NCBI GenBank assembly: GCA_028386065.3
Contig: JAKUCV010002062.1
Location: forward strand, 23,678-87,677
Direction of reading: 5' to 3'
DNA from: Turnera subulata
Lineage: Eukaryota > Streptophyta > Magnoliopsida > Malpighiales > Passifloraceae
Length of the DNA stretch: 64,000 nucleotides
Below are positions 60,300-64,000 of the stretch, piece by piece. Every line of letters starts with the position of its first letter. The stretch's first letter is position 1. Under the pieces are notes generated by a model, which had not been told where the DNA came from, searched no databases, and saw only the letters and a list, made by a program, of their open reading frames with translations. Position numbers and translations under genes: made by a program.

Positions 60300-61440
60300 G
60301 AAATGGTTCAGGCTAGGGATGGTAAAAATCCCCCGGCCACGGGATCCGCCGAGAATCTCCGCCGTGGGGATAGGGATAGGACGACTAATGACTTGCGGGG
60401 ATGGAGATGACTTGCGGGGAGGATTTTCAAATAGTTTTTGAAAGAAAGGTTATGATTATTTTATTCCACATCCTAAATACCTAATTAAATATATGATCAG
60501 AACTTTAGAGTTTGGTGTTAGTGGAATAGATGTGTGAAGTGGATTAGGGTTGTTGGCAAAGCACCATGACATGTCGCTTTCATGGTGGTTAGACACCCAC
60601 CTTAAGCTTGGTGAGTTTGGGATTTGTGGCCACTTGTTATAGCTGCTTCCACGTCTATAAAACTTGGTATTTCGTCTCTTTCATCTCTGTAGGTGTTCAA
60701 TTAAAGGTCTGGAAAGCTCTCTCAACGGACTAATTCGATTCAGTCCAACTTAGTATGATCAAACACAGGAGCCTGCTAAACATGTGCAGGCCACCATTTA
60801 GAAAAAGGAGAGATGAACTTTCTGGAATCGACAATTTCAGATCCCGAGGTAGCTGATGGTGACAGCTAGTCGTTGGATGATGAGGCTCCTACTTTCCCCA
60901 GCCTCTATAAATTGAAGCAAGTCTGAAGAACTCAACTTAGAGCTACTATTGTGATATTCTGTGATCAAAGAAAGTTGAGTTATACTTGCAGTTCTCCATT
61001 GAGCCGAATTTGAGTGATATCTTGAAGACTAAAGTATTGAGTTTAATTGTACATCTTCTTGACTTGGCCATTGAAGAATGTTAAACACATCTTAGTGGAG
61101 ACTTGGGATTAGTTCTACTAAGGTGGGAATCAGCAAACTGGGGAGGTTTGTGGTGAGTGATAGGCTTGAGCTTAGCCTAGGAAAAAACTTGTAAAAGCTT
61201 GTGGTTGAACCCATAAAAGCCACGGCATAGTGGAGGTTAAAAATCTCAAGGTGGACTCCTTGAGTAGTGGATGTAGTACTCAGTGGCGAACCACTCTAAA
61301 TCCGTATGCAGTCTCTCTAATCTCTTTCTCTCTAGTTCACTTTAGTGTACCCATTCGTATTCATAATCTCCAGTTTCAAGTCCAGGAACAATTTGGCATC
61401 AACCGTGCCAAATCGGTGCTTAATCGAAAAAGGGGTTAAT
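60300..61440. repeat. Possible degenerate LTR or other dispersed-repeat sequence
   Basis: 60315-60430 has GGGGAT/CCCCGC repeats typical of plant intergenic repeats. 60530-61440 has two TATA-like sites (CTATAAAAC near 60655, CTATAAATTG near 60903), many short stops and a segment AAAATCTCAAGGTGGACTCC. The layout recalls long LTRs of copia elements, but no partner repeat, primer-binding site or clean end is visible. The identification is weak. Confidence 0.25.
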
Positions 61441-61745
61441 TCACTCCACTCTTAGCCATTTTGGGCCTACAAGTGTGTTGGCAAATTAGATATATAGTAG
61501 TGCGTTTTTAATGCCTAAATGATTGACCTTTAATGCCTTTATACCAAAAATTAATAAAAAAATCTAAACCTTTTTTATGCTAAGGAAAAAGAAAATACTA
61601 ATGATCGCTCAAATTGTTCTATATTAAAATTTTATTTCATTATTCTTTGAAAAATTATTAATTAATATATAGAATATAATTGGAAATTAAATGCTTAACA
61701 ATTTTTAAGATTTCTTACGCAATGATATATTTTGGAATAAACAAA

Positions 61746-63681
61746 GGACTAATGCCATGTTTGGTCCCTATGTTGCCTCTTGAAATTGGATTTGGTCCCT
61801 GTGTTGAGATTCGATCGTTTTGCGTCCCTCTATTGCCTCCGTTTAACATGTTTTGGTCCGAGGTCCCGAAATCCGGCAAAGTCTGCTGACGTGGCAACTT
61901 TTCCGCGGCCACGTCAGCAAATTTGGGCCCACTTGTCAGAACCCAACTTCAAACCCAAATCCACCCACCCGTACCCGTTCGCTGACCCGACTCGACCCAT
62001 CCGATTTTTCGTATCCCAAAAATACCCCTCCTCACACACACATCGGGCACACTGTTTTAAATGGCAACACCAACAATTAACAAAACAACCCACTCAATTA
62101 AAGCAAACCACGAAAAATCCCCAATTCAAGAGCCCTCTCCAAGGAAGCCCTAATTCAATTCAATTATGATTTTGCAATTCGAAAACCCTAACTCACAAAC
62201 CCTTAATCAACAAAGGGAGCCCCAACTCGCAAACCCGACGTGACGAAGAAATTCCCCAAATGCAAACCGAAAACCCTAAGTCACACGACGGCGACGGCTG
62301 GCAACAGTGAGGCGAAGCGAACCCAGAAGAATCGAAGTCAAGCAGTGAAGCGAAGTAGCGAACCGAGAAGAATCGTACCCAAAAGAAGAATGGAAGGCAG
62401 AAGTTAGTAAACCCAAATCCCCCTGTTGTCTCTATTCCAGTAAACCCTAATCTAATTGGAGGAGTTCGTGTACAAGACGGTGATGCTTGAAAAGTGAGGA
62501 AGGAGGGAGGTGGGAGGGAAGCAAGCTAAAGAAGTGAGGTTTGAAAAGGTACGGTGATGCAGTTGATTAGAGCTGTACTATGTGATTTTTTTTAAATGCT
62601 TTAAAAAAGTTTTCCCACATGGCGATTTGGACGATTCTGGGTGGCACACTGTGTGCAACTTTCTTTTTGGAGATTAGTGGATGTGAAATTGCTTGTTTGT
62701 GGTGTGTCGAGGTTTGCTTACAGATTCCATTTTCACTTTTGTATTTTTTTCTTTTCAATAATCTAATGAATCTCTGCCCGATAGGGAATCCAAGCAGAGC
62801 TTTTTGCCGGTGGTCCCAAGAGCAGCTGCTCCAAAACTGTCGAAATCTCCAGGTGCCCAAATTCACTACATGCCCTTAAAATATCCATAGACTCTTGCAT
62901 CTTGAATTGTTTTTTCGCTTGATGGTTGTAATTATTAAAGAATAGCAAAGTTTGTCTTTATTCTATGTCATTTGTTTACTAACATTGTGTCCCTTGGTTG
63001 TTGTTGTGCAGTATGGGTGTAGACAGTGTTACTTTAAAATATAGGATTGGGGGGCACTAGTTAAAGGGAGAAAGGTATGAAAATATGTAGGAGGGGAGTC
63101 TAAAGTTGCAGAGGAGGGTGTTGATCAACTTGATTATCGAGGTCTTCTTAATTTGTGCGAGCAATTCGGGTATAAAAACCCTGATGAGTTATGGTATAGA
63201 AACCCAGCTCTAGGAGTGTCATTAAAGGTTAGCTTGAGAGAGGTTCGAAGTACTAATGACACCTTTGGGCCCTTTTTGCATACATGTATTGAAAGGGATG
63301 TGGTAAAGATTTATGTCACACATTCAGAGCATGATCACCCGATGTTGACAACTGAGAGGCCTGAAATTGTGTGTAAGGCACTAGGATATGATGAATGAGA
63401 GAGAAGAAGAAGTGACCAGCAGCAAGTGGTAGGTGGGAGTAATGACAACCTGTATGCTGGAGAATTAAATGAGGTTGTTGATGGGGTCAATACAGACTTA
63501 ATTGCAACTCAAACAAGTGCAGTTTACGGCATAAATATTGGGGAGAAGCAGGGTGTAGTAAGTAGTGATGTAGTCAATGTAGATAAGCAGGGAGATGCTG
63601 AAGAAGATGATTTGAACTCGGAGTCCGAATCAGAGGCAGAAGGCTACATTGATGATGAAGGGGTAGGACAAGATTATTATA
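61746..63681 (+). mobile_element. Left part of a Mutator-like element (MULE) with transposase N-terminus
   Basis: Begins GGACTAATGCC, the same terminal bases as the Pack-MULE right end, followed by TTTGGTCCC repeats and a perfect 12-bp hairpin (61884-61895 with 61908-61919). 62150-62560 is a leader-like GC-richer part. 63070-63681 encodes a PB1-like transposase N-terminus. The element is cut at 63682 by an LTR, and its right end is outside the window, so the flanking duplication cannot be checked. Confidence 0.65.
63070..63681 (+). pseudogene. MULE transposase N-terminal (PB1-like) fragment
   Basis: One frame reads KYVGGESKVAEEGVDQLDYR, GLLNLCEQFGYKNPDELWYR, then SLREV and VVKIYVTH. This matches the PB1-like domain (YVGGE...D...LL.L...GY....WY) at the N-terminus of plant MuDR-type transposases. 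A TGA at 63396-63398 interrupts it, after which the frame continues as an acidic linker (EDDLNSESESEAEGYIDDEG). The DDE catalytic domain and SWIM zinc finger are not present. The frame runs into the LTR at 63682. Confidence 0.75.
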
Positions 63682-64000
63682 TGAAGCGCCCCGACCCGAA
63701 TTTACCGTACACAGTAAACCCGAGCCGGAACTGTGACAACCCAACCAAATAAACCCAAGCATACAGTGTAAACAACAATAACTATATAATTTTTCTTCAG
63801 AATTAATTTCCAGAATATAGATAAATATATATATATGTATAATTGTTTTTTTTTTTAATAAATTAACGGACTGGGCCGAGTCCAATACAAGCCCAAGGCA
63901 CAGCCCAGGAGCCCAAGCCCAGGCGCGCACAGGACTGGCCCAAGCCCAGCAGCAAAACCCAACATCACAGCCCACAACCCAAACTGAAACCCGCGACCCG
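63682..64000 (-). repeat. LTR of a relative of the 25969-33242 element (partial)
   Basis: Starts TGAAGCGCCCCGACCC and follows the end of the large LTR (25969-26060): CCGTACACAGTAAA and GCCGGAACTGTGAC are shared. At about 63776 it leaves that match, and from about 63856 it matches the region near 27730 (GGACTGGGCC, GCCCAGCAC-like, AACCC repeats). It is therefore a short-LTR relative lacking about 1.6 kb, including the palindrome-rich block. Its insertion splits the MULE transposase. Confidence 0.75.

Overview
The window is nuclear DNA of a flowering plant, most likely a eudicot. Gene exons are short, with GT-AG introns that are AT-rich. The single-copy genes are of plant type (phytochelatin synthase, ROP-interactive CRIB protein, PP2A B'' subunit, plant-type TBC Rab-GAP). 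The spaces between them are filled with nested plant transposable elements. The species cannot be told from sequence alone. All exon coordinates were placed by eye from splice sites and reading-frame continuity.

Layout, left to right. (1) 170-2009 (-): 5' part of a VPS2.2-type ESCRT-III gene, divergent from (2) 3656-10184 (+): a complete 12-exon PP2A B'' regulatory subunit with a SINE and a frame-breaking extra exon in one intron. (3) 12040-13816 (-): ribosomal protein eL14, whose first coding exon is only the ATG. (4) 14294-20484: a transposon nest. A 5'-truncated LINE abuts a small Mutator-like element. Beside them a CACTA-like element was invaded by a second LINE, which was then invaded by a Pack-MULE-like element with about 290-bp inverted repeats. 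(5) 21331-25660 (+): TBC/Rab-GAP gene. (6) 25969-33242: a non-autonomous Ty3/gypsy-type LTR element (minus orientation) with 2.86-kb LTRs and only 2.36 kb inside. That interior has no gag or pol but two gene-like units on the opposite strand. (7) 33833-35097 (+): an intron-containing glycolipid transfer protein (GLTP) pseudogene. (8) 35304-39133: a short gypsy-type element with a decayed gag. (9) about 39824-43427: a decayed Ty1/copia element. (10) 43523-47231: a second Ty1/copia element with intact LTRs, a 5-bp target-site duplication and large internal deletions; it also holds a single-N assembly join. (11) 48277-49274 (+): RIC (CRIB) gene. (12) 49961-51403 (-): single-exon LRR protein resembling PII-2. 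(13) 54946-59160 (+): complete phytochelatin synthase with its catalytic triad. (14) 61746-63681: left part of a MULE with a PB1-like transposase N-terminus, cut by a further LTR at 63682-64000.

The host genes do not form a pathway. They are separate housekeeping, trafficking, signalling and metal-detoxification genes. The most unusual content is in the mobile DNA: the LTR element with antisense, promoter-like ORF units; the triple nest with readable insertion order; and a hairpin architecture shared by two otherwise different MULE termini.
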